Assembly (NCBI RefSeq): GCF_011075055.1
Contig: NC_058147.1
Span: 10,168,001-10,232,000 of the forward strand
DNA: 64,000 nt
Reading direction: 5' to 3'
Source of the DNA: Mangifera indica
Taxonomy: Eukaryota > Streptophyta > Magnoliopsida > Sapindales > Anacardiaceae
Of the stretch, positions 48,100 to 60,765 are shown piece by piece (position 1 is the stretch's first letter; every line of letters begins with the position of its first letter). The position numbers and the translations under genes were made by a program. The notes beneath the pieces are model-generated. The model saw nothing but the letters and a program-made list of their open reading frames with translations. It had not been told where the DNA came from and ran no database searches.

Positions 48100-49720
48100 G
48101 AACTACTCACCATCATCTATACTAAATCTAACTCTTCTTTCTACAGTCTATTTCGATTTCATATTTACTCAAGAAGTCCATGCATGGTATTATATCGAAA
48201 TTGACATGTCCATAATTATCAGTTCCCTGACCATTAGACGGCCTCTTAGGAAAACTGTCTCTCTTATCAATATTAGATTAATGTGAACCTGATCCCTATC
48301 TAACATCTTTATTCTGATATGAAGGATGATTAAAGGCTCTAGTCCTAATCTTTTAACTATGTATCTAGTAATAAAATAATGTGTGATACTAAAGTCAATT
48401 AAAGCATATAAAGGACAAGTATGAAATAATAACTAATCTATCACAACTGTAAGGCTAGCATTCGCTTATGTTTGAGTTGTTGTGAATACTTGGGTTTGTC
48501 CTCCCTTAACTATCTACTCTGTTGAGGCTGACGTTATGGTTAGGGTTATACACTGCATGGTAAAATGGCCTAACTATTTACATTTATATCATACCTTATA
48601 TCCGATTAAATACTCATCGGTGTGCCTCTTATCACATTTGTAACATATAGGGGAATCATTATGTCTGGGTTGCTTCTCTTTTCTCTATTTCTTACCCTTC
48701 TAGTTCTTCTTATTCTTAGGCTAGAAGGTCTCTTACCTTTGTTGTCTTTACTAGGACAATTTCTGCTACCTTTCCCTCGATTGCCATCAATAACAAACTG
48801 ACTTTGTCTCTGTACCAGGGCTAGTAGTGCAAGCTCTTTTGACAACTCTCTATCCTTGGCCATGCACTGCCTCATGTCTCAGATCTTAGTACTCGATTGA
48901 AGGCCTCTAAAAAAGTCTCGAAAGGATTATCTCCCATCATCACATCTTTGGCTATATCTAACCTTAACACTCCTATGAACACATCCAATTTGCCTCTCTT
49001 TGAATTAGTCATGTCAAGAGTATACTTGACTAACGAGTTCAACTTAGTCAAGAATTCCTTGATCGATATATTCCTTTGTCTCATAAGGAGGAATTTTTTA
49101 GCCTTCACATACATGACGTCAGCTAAAATATACTCTAACTCAAAGGTCTATCTGAAATTTTCTTATGACATCTCTAAAACTTGATGGGTCCTACATAACA
49201 TTTGTCATCAAACTTTAGCATCATCTTTCAATAGGAGACTAGCGTATTGTATCTTATCAGCATTTGTCATTGAGTAGATCTTTATGAAATCCTTCACTAC
49301 CTCTAGCCACTCCTCGACTGGTAATCCTTTTAACACTATACTACCTCTGAAATCTAAAGGTTAATGATGACTAGATAAGGTATAAATAGGATAAACCTCT
49401 CATTTGCTACTACCTTGAATCTCTACTCGAGGTGCTCCTACTCTGCCTCTATTTTATTGAAAGGGTACCTCTATATTTGAATATTGCTTTAGTATCAATG
49501 GGGTCTAGTTTGGATACCCTACATTAGTCGATACCTTTCTATTCTGCCTTAGGAGCTTATCCACAAGTTGGTGGATGGTATGATTGTCAATGTAAGGCAT
49601 AACTGGAGTATCGGATGCATATCCCTGAGCTTTTGCTTAACTCTTTTCCTAACTAAAGGCCTTTAAGGCATTTCTAATTAATCTCCTGGATCTCCTCATC
49701 CTAAAATCACAACAACCTTT
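48100..49720 (-). pseudogene. Element B protease and gag
   Basis: Protease remnant at about 48,100-48,420. Gag C-terminal region with many Arg/Lys and a broken zinc knuckle at 48,606-48,875; gag core at 48,872-49,114 (QRNISIKEFLTKLNSLVKYT). The primer-binding site at 49,881-49,892 is decayed (ACTCAGATACCA). Confidence 0.75.
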
Positions 49721-49896
49721 TATGTATATATTACTTTTAATCTGAAAGCAAGTATATTATATATACAATGATAGACATGTAGACGTTGTCGACATTACAC
49801 AAAAGACTACTTTCTTACTTAACTTTATGTGCATTTTTAAAACACATAAAACTTTTCACCTTTTTAGGTACTAAAACTATACTCAGATACCATAAA

Positions 49897-51335
49897 TATA
49901 ACACTCCTTTTTAAATACGTACTTCTGATGGGAATTATCCAAAAAAAAGTGCACAATTAGACTATTTGAAAACTTTAATACATGATCATAGTTATAAAAC
50001 GTATGAAAAAGTGATGTAATAAAAATACTTTATTAATCAATACTCATATAATATCATGTGTCTGAAAATACTAGTAACAATGATAATAATAAAAATATTA
50101 AAATTATACGTCTGATAAAAACTGAATAACAAAAGGCCATTTCCCTTGTGTAATTACTAGTTGGATAACTAGATCCCCCATCTATTTCGCTACTTAACTC
50201 TACCTACAAACATACGAAGAAAACACATGAGTAAAAACTTAATAAGTGGTGACCTTTTGACACCTAAAACTGTTATAAATGACTAATGGTAAAACTTATG
50301 TTTCATTCATAAGCTGAATGTGGTCACACGATGACACCATAGTGCTTTGACATAGATCCTCCATGAAAGTTGTAAAGACCCAAGTTGAAATTGACATATT
50401 TGATGCCCTGATGAAAGTTACTATTATGTCTTGCGCACATGCCAAACGATCTATTAGGTTATCTAACTACTCCACCCTGATTACATAAAAAAATCTTTGA
50501 TAACAATTCATTCCTTTATCACATAAGTTGATTGAAATTGTTAACTAACTATCCGAAGATGACCCCTGCCTCGGGTACATATGTGGTGCATCCTACTAAT
50601 CACGTGAGGAATATCTAAAAGCCACATCTTTACCATGCACACATGAACTGAACTAGATGGTTATGCACCTTGGCATCAAGTGCATGATGCATCTCATGAG
50701 TATTCAACCTTATTGCTTCCACCATTACCATCACTTATGCACATAGTTGGTGACTATCTAGTTATGTGACACTAGCGTTAAGATTGTTGACTTTTGAATC
50801 AATCTAAGTTTGTGTCATCGTCCACATAGTTGGACACCTCATCTATGTCTTTCTTAAATTTTTTATCCTCTATTACCTCGTTATTCTTCTTACATAACTT
50901 TCCCCTTTCATGCACATAGCCTAGGGTTATAATCGTCTTTTGCCTTTGTCTAAGGTTACACAGTTGTGTGTTTCTCTATCCATGCTTGTGCACCTCTTAA
51001 CCCATATACACGGACATGTGACATTTAGTACATGATCATGTATAGAGCAGGTACATATGGAAAGGTGACTTGGACACACCACTTGGATCCATATGTACAA
51101 GCCACATGTCCTCTAACGCATATTAGCCACTTTTAGAAAGTCATACACAAGTGTGTGTCTCATACCACTCGACCGTGAATTTCTCCTCTCAGAATAAGCA
51201 TGAGATTTTTAGACTTACAAAATTTTTAGAGCAACATACGAGCATATATGAGACCACATACGATTGTTTATTGTAATCCGAAAATTATATCTTAGGGTTT
51301 CTATATTTCTCTGATCACGATGTTAGTGGTAACAC
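49897..51335 (-). repeat. Element B 5' LTR, truncated
   Basis: Matches 14,921-16,344 and ends at the same junction with gene-derived sequence (AAAAGGAAATATTTGGAAG). Confidence 0.75.
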
Positions 51336-51576
51336 ACCTAAAAAGGAAATATTTGGAAGGCTATTAATACCAAAACAAATTACATTTCTATTTGAAAATG
51401 CTTCCACCAGAGACCATAAGGAGCCGAAGTTACAGGAGTTCAAATGCCAGTATTAATCCAAACTACAATGCACCTTCTTTCCACACAAAATCAGCAAAAA
51501 CTTTTTCGTATCATAATGAATGGAAACCTTTTTTAATTAAAGTACACTCCTGCTAGGTCCTGTATTTATGTTTCAC

Positions 51577-51797
51577 GTAAGAGGGAGGCCCAAAAGAATA
51601 GCACACCTGGTGGCAAGAGAATTAATACACATGGCAGCTTGAAACTCAAACAGGTGGCATATTTGCAAGGGTCAGGACCACCAACAAAAGAAGAGAAACG
51701 TGGCATTACTGAGGATAACTTCGTAGTTGAAGGCAACAAAAACGAGGGGACGTGCGTGAAGGCAGACAAAAATTCAGAGGAAAAAGTGGAAGGATAG
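51577..51797 (+). pseudogene. Terminal exon of an unidentified gene, copy 2
   Basis: Homolog of 16595-16815. The frame is open to TAG at 51795, with GGKRINTHGSLKLKQVAYLQ conserved. The acceptor AG seen in copy 1 is AC here (TTTCAC), so this copy could not be spliced the same way. Family not recognised. Confidence 0.4.
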
Positions 51798-51929
51798 AGG
51801 AAGAGTCCAGACCTCTTGAACGGCCTAGGAAGCTTGCCGCAGTTTGCTAATTTTGTTAATCATGGGTTTCTGTTTGTTTTCAAGTTGATGAATCTTTAGT
51901 TTGTAATGAACTTCTATGTGAATATTCTG

Positions 51930-52107
51930 GGTTTATGTTAATGAGAAGAATAATTTCCTTTTATGTTTGTGAGTTGATTACTGTTCTTGGTTTATGTTAA
52001 TGAGAAGAATAATTTCCTTTTATGTTTGTGAGTTGATTACTGTTCTTGGTTTATGTTAATGAGAAAAATGAATTTCGTTTTATGTTTGTGAGTTGATTAC
52101 TGTTCCA
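51930..52107. repeat. 59-bp tandem repeat, three copies
   Basis: GGTTTATGTTAATGAGAA... repeats at 51930, 51989 and 52048, the first two nearly identical. Copy 1 of the region (about 16,920-16,978) has it once, so the expansion is specific to the second unit. Confidence 0.9.
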
Positions 52108-53124
52108 TTGAGTTTATTTTTGGTTGTTGCTCGGAGTGTGATATTGATTGCTTGGAGAGAAAGAAGACTTTACAATGAAGCACATATCATTTTTATTGTA
52201 GCAGAGTTGAATACGTTGAACTGAGTTCAAGATACATTTTTGGGACACCATTTTACAGGGGAGGTGCTGCCAAAATTTCCCCAGGAACCTAACAACTCCA
52301 AAACTAGATATTTGATATTTTTTAGCATATTTAGCATGAATTCTAGTTTCATTTTTCTCCGCATAAAAATGGCAAGAATTCTTGATCGCCATACAATCAG
52401 GTCATCCTCCAATAATCAGCCACTCCAGAATTTGATTGAGTTTTGAGTGATAAGGACCACAATGTGCACAAGAGAAGCAACAAATTTAGCATTTTTATGC
52501 ATAAAAAGTTCCCTACTGTTACAATTTTCTATGTATTCCAATAAAAAAAATGTCAAAAGGTTGCCACATCTCAACATTTGAACTCCAATGTAATGACTAA
52601 GGCAATTCTTTTTAGGGAGTGAGGTGATAAAATTCATCAGAAAATTCTCATGACTATTTTGATTACATGAGTTTTCTAAGAGACCCCTCTAAAAATTCAA
52701 CCGAGAATGATCCAATTATACCATGTATAGGTTAATAGAAGCTTGCATTTTGAAATCCTGGCACAACAATACATTCAAGATATTGCCTCTGATATAAATT
52801 TACCCTCTGGTGGAACTCAATATCACTTCATAACACTGGCACCAATATACAACTGACTTTTCACATTCCACATCCCTCAAATAGAGTAAAACAACCCTAT
52901 AGGATTTTCTCTCTTTTCATTTTCCTAAATTTTAGACCACTAAAAAATTAACATTTTAATGCATTTCTAAAAACAAACTATTATGCATTGTAATTTACAT
53001 GCAAATAACCTACCAACAAGATACATACTGATTGATGCATGCAATAACAAATTATGAATGCTTAGTTTCTTGAATCCAAAGCTAACCAACAACATTTCAA
53101 TTACATGATAAAATAATTTAGGTA
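52108..53124. other. Non-coding gene-derived sequence, second copy
   Basis: Matches about 16,979-18,034. No exon recognised. Ends at the AGGTA target site of element C (53120-53124). Confidence 0.5.
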
Positions 53125-53822
53125 TATTGCAGACCTGTAGAATAGCAAATTCAGACTTGTAGAGCAGAAGATTTAGACCTATAGAACAGAGAATTCTAGC
53201 GGAAGAATGCCTCTAAATTACTTAAGATGGCAAATCTCTCAATGAAAAATGTCAAAATAAGGTTCACAACTTTCAGAATGTAAATTCAACGAACAAATTG
53301 TAATTCAATACTTAATGAAAAGGGAAATAACATCATCAATTCCAGTAGCAATCACAACATCTAATTACAGAAATTAAAACAGCCAATGCAATAACAATCT
53401 AATTAATCAAAGCAACAAAACAACAACAAATAAAAGGACACAACAACAAAACTCTAAAGCAATTGAGTTAACAAAGAGCTCCTAAGAATTTAATCAAATC
53501 TGGAAAGTCTTCTTCACCCCGTTTCTTCTCTTCGTACTCATATTTATAGGCAGTCTTTCTCTTCACTTTCCTTTTGGCTGCCTAATTTCTTGCTTAATCT
53601 TCTGCCCACGTTGGCCTCTTTCCCGCTAACCTATTTCCTTCCAAATGATTAGGGCCACTTCTAGCCGCTTTCTCCACTTCCAGCATTTCATCTGAATTTT
53701 CCAGAATATCCTTATCAGCCTTGTATCTCATGACACTTCCAGCTAGATCATCTTGTGGGCTGCTCTTTTGGATTTTTGTTTTAGGCCTGCGAAAATAAAC
53801 TTTGGAAATGAGGCTTCTATTA
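53125..53822 (-). repeat. Element C 3' LTR
   Basis: 698 bases, starting TATTGCAGACC (the right LTR has TGTTGTCGACC) and ending TTCTATTA. It is followed by ACACCCCCC, the complement of a GGGGGGTGT polypurine tract. CTCATATTTATAGGC near 53,540 is the complement of the LTR TATA region. Confidence 0.85.
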
Positions 53823-53990
53823 ACACCCCCCTATGGACTTTCACCTTGTCCTCAAGGTGAAAATATGGGAATTGCTCATTTAATTCTGTAAAATCTTCCC
53901 AAGAATTTTCGCAATCAGGTAAGTCGTGCCATTTAATAAGAACTTCTAAGTGGCCATTTTTAGAATAACGAGTATCCCGCAATGACTCTG
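53823..53990 (-). pseudogene. Element C chromodomain
   Basis: The complement encodes NGHLEVLIKWHDLPDCENSW then EDFTELNEQFPYFHLEDKV, a chromodomain of the type found at the integrase C-terminus of plant chromoviruses, thought to guide insertion to particular chromatin. The frame continues into the LTR. Confidence 0.8.
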
Positions 53991-53999
53991 GTTATAGCT

Positions 54000-55290
54000 G
54001 TAATTCTAGCTCATTAGATAAGCATAAAGGCAAAGGTTGTGACAATACTGAGGCACCTATAACCCTTTTAAGTTAGGAAACGTGAAACACTGGGTGAATT
54101 TTAACTCCATAAGGTAATGCCAAGCAATAAGCAATTGAGCCAATTCTTTCCGTAATTTTGTAAGGTTCGTAGAACCGTGGACTTAGTTTCTCATTAGGCC
54201 TTTTAGCCAAATTCTTGAAATGGTAAGGCTGTAAGAAATACTTTATCTCCTACTTCAAAGTGAACTTCTCACCTTTTTAAATCAGTTTGCCTTTTCATGC
54301 GCTCCTATGCGATGTTCAATTTTTCCTTCAATTCAATTAGAATAACATCATGCTGCTGAAAGTAGTTATTCACATCATCAATTTTTGAAGTAGCAGAGTC
54401 CCACCGGAGTAAAGTAGGAGGGTCACGCCTATAAACAGCCTTAAATGGGGTCATCCTAATAGCGCTATGAAACATGGTGTTGTACTAGTACTCTACCCGC
54501 AATAGCCACTTAATCCACCCACGAGGTTGTTAAACACAGAAATAGCGAAGATAAGTCTCGAGGGTCCTATTCACAATCTTCATTTGACCATCGGTTTGTG
54601 GATGGTAAGCACTGTTGAATTTTAATGTGGTACCCACAAAACGAAATAGCTCAACCCAAAATTGACTCATAAATAAACTATCTTGATTGGACACAATTGA
54701 ACGAAGGTAACATGGAGACGAACAATTTCTTTTGCAAATATGACGGCTACTTCTTTTGTTGTGTAAAGGTGAGAGAGGGACAACAAGTGAATGTACTTTG
54801 TCAGTCAGTATACCACCACTAAAATAGTATTGCCTTTATTAGATCAAGGTAGACTACCAATGAAATCCATTGAAATGTCTTCCCAAACTCTATCCGACAT
54901 TAGCAAGGGTTGCAATAATCCTATAAGACTCATAGCCTCGTATTTGTTGTGTTGGCACGTTTCACAACTTGTAACAAAGTCTTTAATAGTTTTTTTCATT
55001 CTAAGCTAATAAAATACTGCAGCAATCCTCTTATAAGTTCAAAAAAATCTTGAATGGCCTCCAAATGAGGAAGAATGAAACTCGTTCAAGATTACTGGAA
55101 GAATATTAGACTGAGGAGTGATAACCAAATGCTATTTATAGAACAAAATGTCGTGCTTCAACTCAAAGTTTGCGTGACTTGTTGGATCCTTTAATAAATC
55201 CTGTATTATACCATTATAATAAGCATCATGGCAAACCTCTTCATTTATAATGGCATCGTTTATCTAATGGCTTGGAGAGAGAGAGTTCAG
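54000..55290 (-). pseudogene. Element C integrase
   Basis: Position and scattered motifs (complement of about 54,580-54,640 and 54,880-55,010) fit the integrase between RNase H and chromodomain. Frames are heavily broken and no long open stretch remains. Confidence 0.55.
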
Positions 55291-55313
55291 TGACATTGAT
55301 TCTAAAATGTAGC

Positions 55314-55886
55314 CTAGATAGAACATCTGCAGTTCAGTGACATTGATTCTAAAATGTATTGAATTTCAAAATCATGTCCCAATAGCTTCATAACCCATCT
55401 TTGTTGATCGCCACTGACAATTGTCTGTTCCATAAGGTGTTTGAGGCTCTTTTGATCGGTGCAGACAATAAAGTGCCTTCCCAATAAATAATGTCGCCAT
55501 TTTTTAAGGGCTATGACAATGGCCATCAACTCCTTTTCGTAAATTGATTTTACCTTATTTCGTTGTGATAGTGCATGACTCATGAAGGATATTGGTCGAT
55601 TCTCTTGCATAAGAACAACTCCAATTCCATTAGTTGAGGCATCCATTTCAACAACAAAGCTCTGAGTGAAATCTAGCATGGCTAGTGTAGGAACCGTGGT
55701 CATGGCTTTCTTAAGGGCTTTGAATGCGGTCGTTGCTTCATCATTCCACTGAAAAGAGTTCTTTAATAACTGAGTAAGTGAGGTTGCAATTCGTCCATAA
55801 TCTTGCACAAAACGTTTATAATAACCAGTTAGATCCAAGAATCCATGAAGTTCACTGATATTTCTCAGATGTGGCCAATCAACCAT
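55314..55886 (-). pseudogene. Element C RT connection and RNase H
   Basis: Open for 190 codons: HGFLDLTGYYKRFVQDYG, then FVVEMDASTNGIGVVLMQ (RNase H start, TDAS-G pattern), YEKELMAIVIALKKWRHYL and FIVCTDQKSLKHLM. The RNase H acidic residues D, E and D are all present. Confidence 0.88.
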
Positions 55887-55889
55887 ACA

Positions 55890-56420
55890 TTAAATCTTTC
55901 TAGGGTCAGCGACAACTCCCTTAGCTGAAATGATATGGCTCAAATATTCAAGACAAGATGCCCCAAATAAGCACTTTTTTCAATTCAATATCGATTGATG
56001 CTTGGAAAAAAGGTGTAAGGTTGCATCTAAGTACTTCAGGTGGTCTGCCAATGTCTTACTGTAGATTAAGATATCATCAAAAAAGACAAAGATAAAACAT
56101 CTTAATTGGTCTCAAAAAATTTCATTCATCAAGGCCTGAAAAGTAGCTAGAGCATTGGATAAACTAAATGACATTACTAAGAATTCATAATGACCATTAT
56201 GGGTTTGGAATGTAGTTTTTTCTACATTAGCTTCCACGATACGTATTTGATGATATCCAGACTTTAAATCTAGCTTACTAAAAATAGTTGCACCAAATAA
56301 TTCATCTAAAAGTTCATCAATAGCAGGTATAAGGAACTTATCTTGGATGGTGAGTTTGTTCAATGCCCTATGGTCCACATAAAAATGCTAGCCTCTATCT
56401 TTTTTTTTGAACGAGTAACA
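55890..56420 (-). pseudogene. Element C reverse transcriptase
   Basis: Complement of 56,112-56,378: [20 protein letters not shown] and [14 protein letters not shown], clear gypsy RT. At about 56,060-56,090 the catalytic box FFDDILIYS is intact, unlike elements A and B. Stops occur either side. Confidence 0.88.
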
Positions 56421-56999
56421 CTAGACTGGAATAGGGACTGACACTAGAGCGAATGATGTCGGCTTGTAGCATTTCATGAACTTGCCTTTCAACTTCATTC
56501 TTTTGATGGTAGGGATATCGATAAGGTTGGATACTTGATGGTGTGACCTCTTCGATCAAACGTATGGCATGGTTATAAGGACGTCAGGGTGGGAAACTTT
56601 TTGGTTCGTTAAACAATTGGTGATAATTTTATAGTAGGGAAGAAATTTTCGGTGTCAGTTGCTTTTCTGAAGGAAAGTTAATGTTTGTTGTAGCCAATTC
56701 AATTAAGTATCCTATCTTGGTTTTTTTTAGTGTATTCCAGATAGATTTGTGAGAGGCTTCTCGAGTGTCTAAGGAAAGATCTCCTTGAAGTGTGACTTGT
56801 TACCCTTTCCATTTGAACCAAATTGTCAATGAATTCTAGTCACTGCGTATTATGCCAAAGGTGGCTAGCTAATCCATTTCGAGAATGACATCGATATTGC
56901 CCAATTGAAATACTAAATAGTTTTACATAAACTCAATTTCTCCCATCGTCAGCTTAACATTCTTACAAATTCCTCCTTATATGATTTGTTTCCCTGTTC

Positions 57000-57267
57000 C
57001 AACTGTCACTGTAAATTGTTTCTATTGAACAGGCGACGCTAAAGCGGACACCAATTGTTGAGAGAGGAAACTATTGGTCGCTCCACAATCAATTAAAACG
57101 ATTATCGGTTTTCCCATTTTAACACCTTGTAGTTTCATCGTTTTGGGGGAGTTTACCTCTGCCACTAAATGATGAGATAGTTCAATGGTTGGTGTCTTCA
57201 CTGGCTGCATCTTATCAACATCTACTGAAGAATCTTTTTCTTCTGTTACATCACTCTCACAAAGCAT
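57000..57267 (-). pseudogene. Element C aspartic protease
   Basis: The complement includes GKPIIVLIDCGATNSFLSQQ, the active-site region of a retropepsin-like protease (D-x-G-A-T). Confidence 0.8.
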
Positions 57268-57499
57268 CGGTCGGAATTACTTGTATGGACATTCATAGGT
57301 GGGGTTGTATTTGTCACTGCATTTATAGTACAGTTTCTGATCATATCGAAACTTGAGTTCTTACTGGGAGAGATGTCGGGGCTACTGTAGTGGTAACACC
57401 TCTTGCTGGGAGAGACGTCGTGGTTGCTTGATGGTGGTGGTCGTCTATTGAGAGAGACCGTAATAGAGGCTAGCGTTGGTGTCAATTGGGTAGAGCGTT

Positions 57500-59020
57500 C
57501 ATCAGTACGGTGGATCAAATTTTATGGTACAGATGCAGATAGGATGGTTGTTGGGTGAGTTTTGACAACGCTCAAAGGTAGATGTGGCTGGTTGAGGAGT
57601 GGAGATGGAATGGTTGGGTAAGATGATGGGTTTTAGGCTGGGTTTAGGTGTATAGATAGGTAAACTAGCTAGGGTTGGGTCAGGTAGGTGTGTGGATAAG
57701 GATATTAGGCTTGTACGGGTGTAATGGTCTAGACTTGTGGTGTGTGAAAAGTGTTTGTGTGTGGGCTTTAAGTTTGAGTTAGTATGGGGCTTGGGTTAGT
57801 GTTTCGAGCCAAAGAAAATTAGGTCATGTGGGGTTGCATAGTAGTTGGATTAGTGAAATTAGAAAATTCTTGAGTGGGTTATGGATAAAGGGGATATTGA
57901 TTTAGGTTTAAGCTTGTTATTTTGTGTAAAGGGTGTGTTAAATATGAAGTGGGTGTACTCAGCAACAAGTTGGTCTGACTTGGAACTTGATGGTTGCTCC
58001 AATGAAACCCGACCTATGCAAAACCCAATCTTTCTACTCTATCTTAGCCACCATCTACATCAGTGTTTTGAGATCTATCGGTGCCAACAGATGCAACTTT
58101 ACCTGAATATGATGTTTAAAGTCAGCCAAGAAGGCTCTACGCACATATTCAATGGATACAATCAGTAACATGGCGACCAACTACTTAAACCGTGCTTCAT
58201 ACTCTGCCACAATCCCTGTTTGTTAGTGAAGGATGATTTGTTCGTATGGCGACTGGTGTTGTGATAATCCAAAACGAAAAAAAAAAACTCTTCTTTAAGC
58301 TCCCTCCACTTTCTGAATGGCTGTCATAGCTCACAAAATTGAAACCACAACAGTGTTTCACCTTTAAAACAAAGGATGACTACTGGAAGCCGTTCTCAAT
58401 CGTCCATTCTGTTCATCTGAAAATAACGCTTAGCCTTTGCAACCTAGCCATAGGGATTTTCTCCATTGAACATTGACAGTTTCATCTTTCAATGAAGGTG
58501 ATCTCATCGACACCCCTGTTGCGTTAGAGGGTAACGAGGCATGAATTGGTGTCTTGAAGTCTCATCGTAAGTGGTTCCTAGACCATAAGAATATCGTAGT
58601 GGAAAGAGACGTCTAAAGTTGTCTCCCCCACCTGTAGAATAATAAGTTTGTGAGGGAAACATAGGGGAGGGATACGTCAGTTGTCTATGCAATGGGGTTA
58701 TGGTCAGAAATGGTGCAGTAGGAAAAGGTGTTGATGGCTAGCCATGAGCCGGGGTCGAGGTAAGAAGTGGTAGCTACTGACCATAAGATGGTGCGATGGT
58801 TGAAGATGGTACAATTTCTGTTTCCTTGCCCTTAACATCTCATAAAAGCAATTGACGAATTTCATGGAGATTGTAGTCAATTTTGTCAAAACAATTCGCC
58901 GACTAGCTTTCAGATTGCGTGAATTTCTCTTCCATGGAAGCCACCCTATCAGCCAAACTTTTTAGATCCTTTTCTAAATCTTCAACTTTTCCACCCATTC
59001 GAGTTTTCACCATAAATTGA
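57500..59020 (-). pseudogene. Element C gag
   Basis: Several frames on the complement show gag features: MGGKVEDLEKDLKSLADRV (coiled-coil-like start, about 58,960-59,000), a YGQ/proline-rich linker (58,500-58,890), and the AEYEARFK-type gag core near 58,200. Frameshifts separate them. Confidence 0.65.
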
Positions 59021-59026
59021 ATTCGT

Positions 59027-59040
59027 CGACTCTGATACCA
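59027..59040 (-). other. Element C primer-binding site
   Basis: The plus strand reads GACTCTGATACCA; the complement TGGTATCAGAGTC matches initiator tRNA-Met. Four bases from the 5' LTR start at 59,045. Confidence 0.82.
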
Positions 59041-59044
59041 AATT

Positions 59045-59754
59045 TGTTGTCGACCAATAGAATAACAGATTCAGACTTGTAGAGCAGAAGATTCAGACCT
59101 ATAGAACAGAGAATTCTAGCCGAAGAATGCCTCCAGATTACTCAAGATGGTAGATCTCTCACAAGAAGAATGTCAAAATAAGGTCCACAACTTTCAGAAC
59201 GTAAATTCAACAAACAAATTGTAATTCAATACTTAATGAAAAGGGAAATAACATCATCAATTCCAGTAGCAATCACAACATCTAATTACATAAATTAAAA
59301 TAGCTAATGCAATAACAATCTAATTAATCAAAGCAACAAAACAACAATAAATAAAAGGACACAACAACAAAACTCTAAAGCAATTGAGTTAACAAAGAAC
59401 TCCTAAGAATTTAATTAAATCTGAAAGGTCTTTTTCACCCCGTTTCTTCTATTCATACTTGTATTTATAGATAGTCTTTCTTTTCCACTTTCCTCATGGC
59501 TGCCTAATTTCTTGCTTAATCTTCTGCTCACGTTGGCCTCTTTCTGACTAGCCCATTTCCTTCCAAATGATCAGGGCCACTTTCAGCCACTTGTTACACT
59601 TTCTCCACTTCCAACATTTCATCCGAATTTTCCAGAATATCCTCATCAGCCTTGCATCTCATGACACTTCCAGCTGGATCATCTTGTGGGCTGCTCTTTT
59701 GGATTTTTGTTTTTGGGCTTGCGAAAATAAACTTTGGAAATGAGGCTTCTATCA
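59045..59754 (-). repeat. Element C 5' LTR
   Basis: 710 bases from TGTTGTCGACC to CTTCTATCA, clearly the partner of 53125-53822 with visible substitutions and small gaps. Confidence 0.87.
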
Positions 59755-60322
59755 AGGTACAACCAGTTTCAATAAATTTTCTCATTAAAAGCTTTAAATC
59801 CATATGATCTGCTAAACTTTAAGATATAAACTGACCAATATGTAGACACGAATGCTCTAACCTAGTTAGAGCACCTAAACCATGAAATGCAAATGGCAAA
59901 TAGTCAAACAGAACACCTATCATTATATGACAGTGCCATTACAGAGGGTAAAAGTCCTAGAGCATACCATGGAACAAACCATTTCAGGCTAGTTCCATTT
60001 AGCCCAATCTAAGACCAAAGTCCCAAATACCATCTAAGCTCTCATTTCTCCCCCAAAAATATCTAACAATGTCCACGTCAACCTTTCCCTTATAGCACAC
60101 TCGTTAAACTCCGCACAACATAAATACCAAATTTTATAAAACGATCAATTCAACCACCAGAACTTTCACAATTTAAACACCCAAACAAGGTTAAAAAGAA
60201 CTAACGAAATTGGAAAAAAAAAAAAAAAGGAACCCAAAGAAATCAACATACAGAAAAAGAACCAAACTTTCAATATCGACCAATAAAAACTACAAAAGGG
60301 TGTTGAAAAAAGTCAACTTTAC

Positions 60323-60765
60323 CTTCAATAAACATAGAAAACTGGTCCAAAAACGCATTGATCTGGTCCTTATAGATATGCCCAACACTCTCAAATCCAC
60401 CAACAACACCTACAAGCAAAACTCCAGCCAAAAGGGTACCTTTTAAAGCAGTATCACTATCCAAGCCCTTTCCTGTACTCTTATTTTCATCATCATCATC
60501 ATCACCACCACCACTCTTGGGACTCAAGAACCATTTCACACTCTAAGGGGCATTACTCTTCTGAAGGGTCTTCTGCTTCTTGGTCTGTTTCAGGGAGGAA
60601 CATGGCTTGAGGAAATGGAAGCGTTTGTGGGGCTTAAAGGATTACAGAAAAGAGAAGCAAGAAGGGGCTAAAATGCAAGACGGAGGAGTGTTGGGGGGCT
60701 TGAAGAAGATTTCGTGCGCTGTGGGGGTGGCGGTGGAGTTGTGGTTGTGGAGAGAAGAGTGCCAT
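60323..60765 (-). pseudogene. First exon of VTT/SNARE-associated-Golgi-like plastid protein, copy 2
   Basis: Homolog of 18991-19433 with the same donor (60,317-60,326). Encodes SDTALKGTLLAGVLLVGVVG and KDQINAFLDQFSMFIEG. It shares the extra-T frameshift in the presequence (CCTTTAAGCC) and adds its own stop: CAG in copy 1 is TAG here (complement of 60543-60545). Best ATG is the complement of 60763-60765. Intron 1 holds element C, and later exons are absent. Confidence 0.6.

Larger units (their letters stand above)
42818..51335 (-). mobile_element. Ty3/gypsy retrotransposon B, the copy of element A with integrase
   Basis: Left (3') LTR 42818-44948, internal region 44,949-49,896, right (5') LTR from 49,897, truncated at about 51,335. 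Beside the 3' LTR the complement reads AAGGGGAGGAT|TGTAGCACCC, a textbook polypurine tract and LTR start. Unlike element A it keeps the integrase region. All frames are broken. Confidence 0.85.
53125..59754 (-). mobile_element. Ty3/gypsy chromovirus C, both LTRs, TSD AGGTA
   Basis: 6,630-base element with left (3') LTR 53125-53822 and right (5') LTR 59045-59754, flanked by AGGTA at 53120-53124 and 59755-59759. The empty site is at about 18,030-18,040 (TTTAGGTAGAACC). On the minus strand: gag, protease, RT, RNase H, integrase, chromodomain, matching chromodomain-bearing Ty3/gypsy elements. Several frames are long (190 residues for RNase H) but stops separate them, so it is not intact. Confidence 0.92.
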
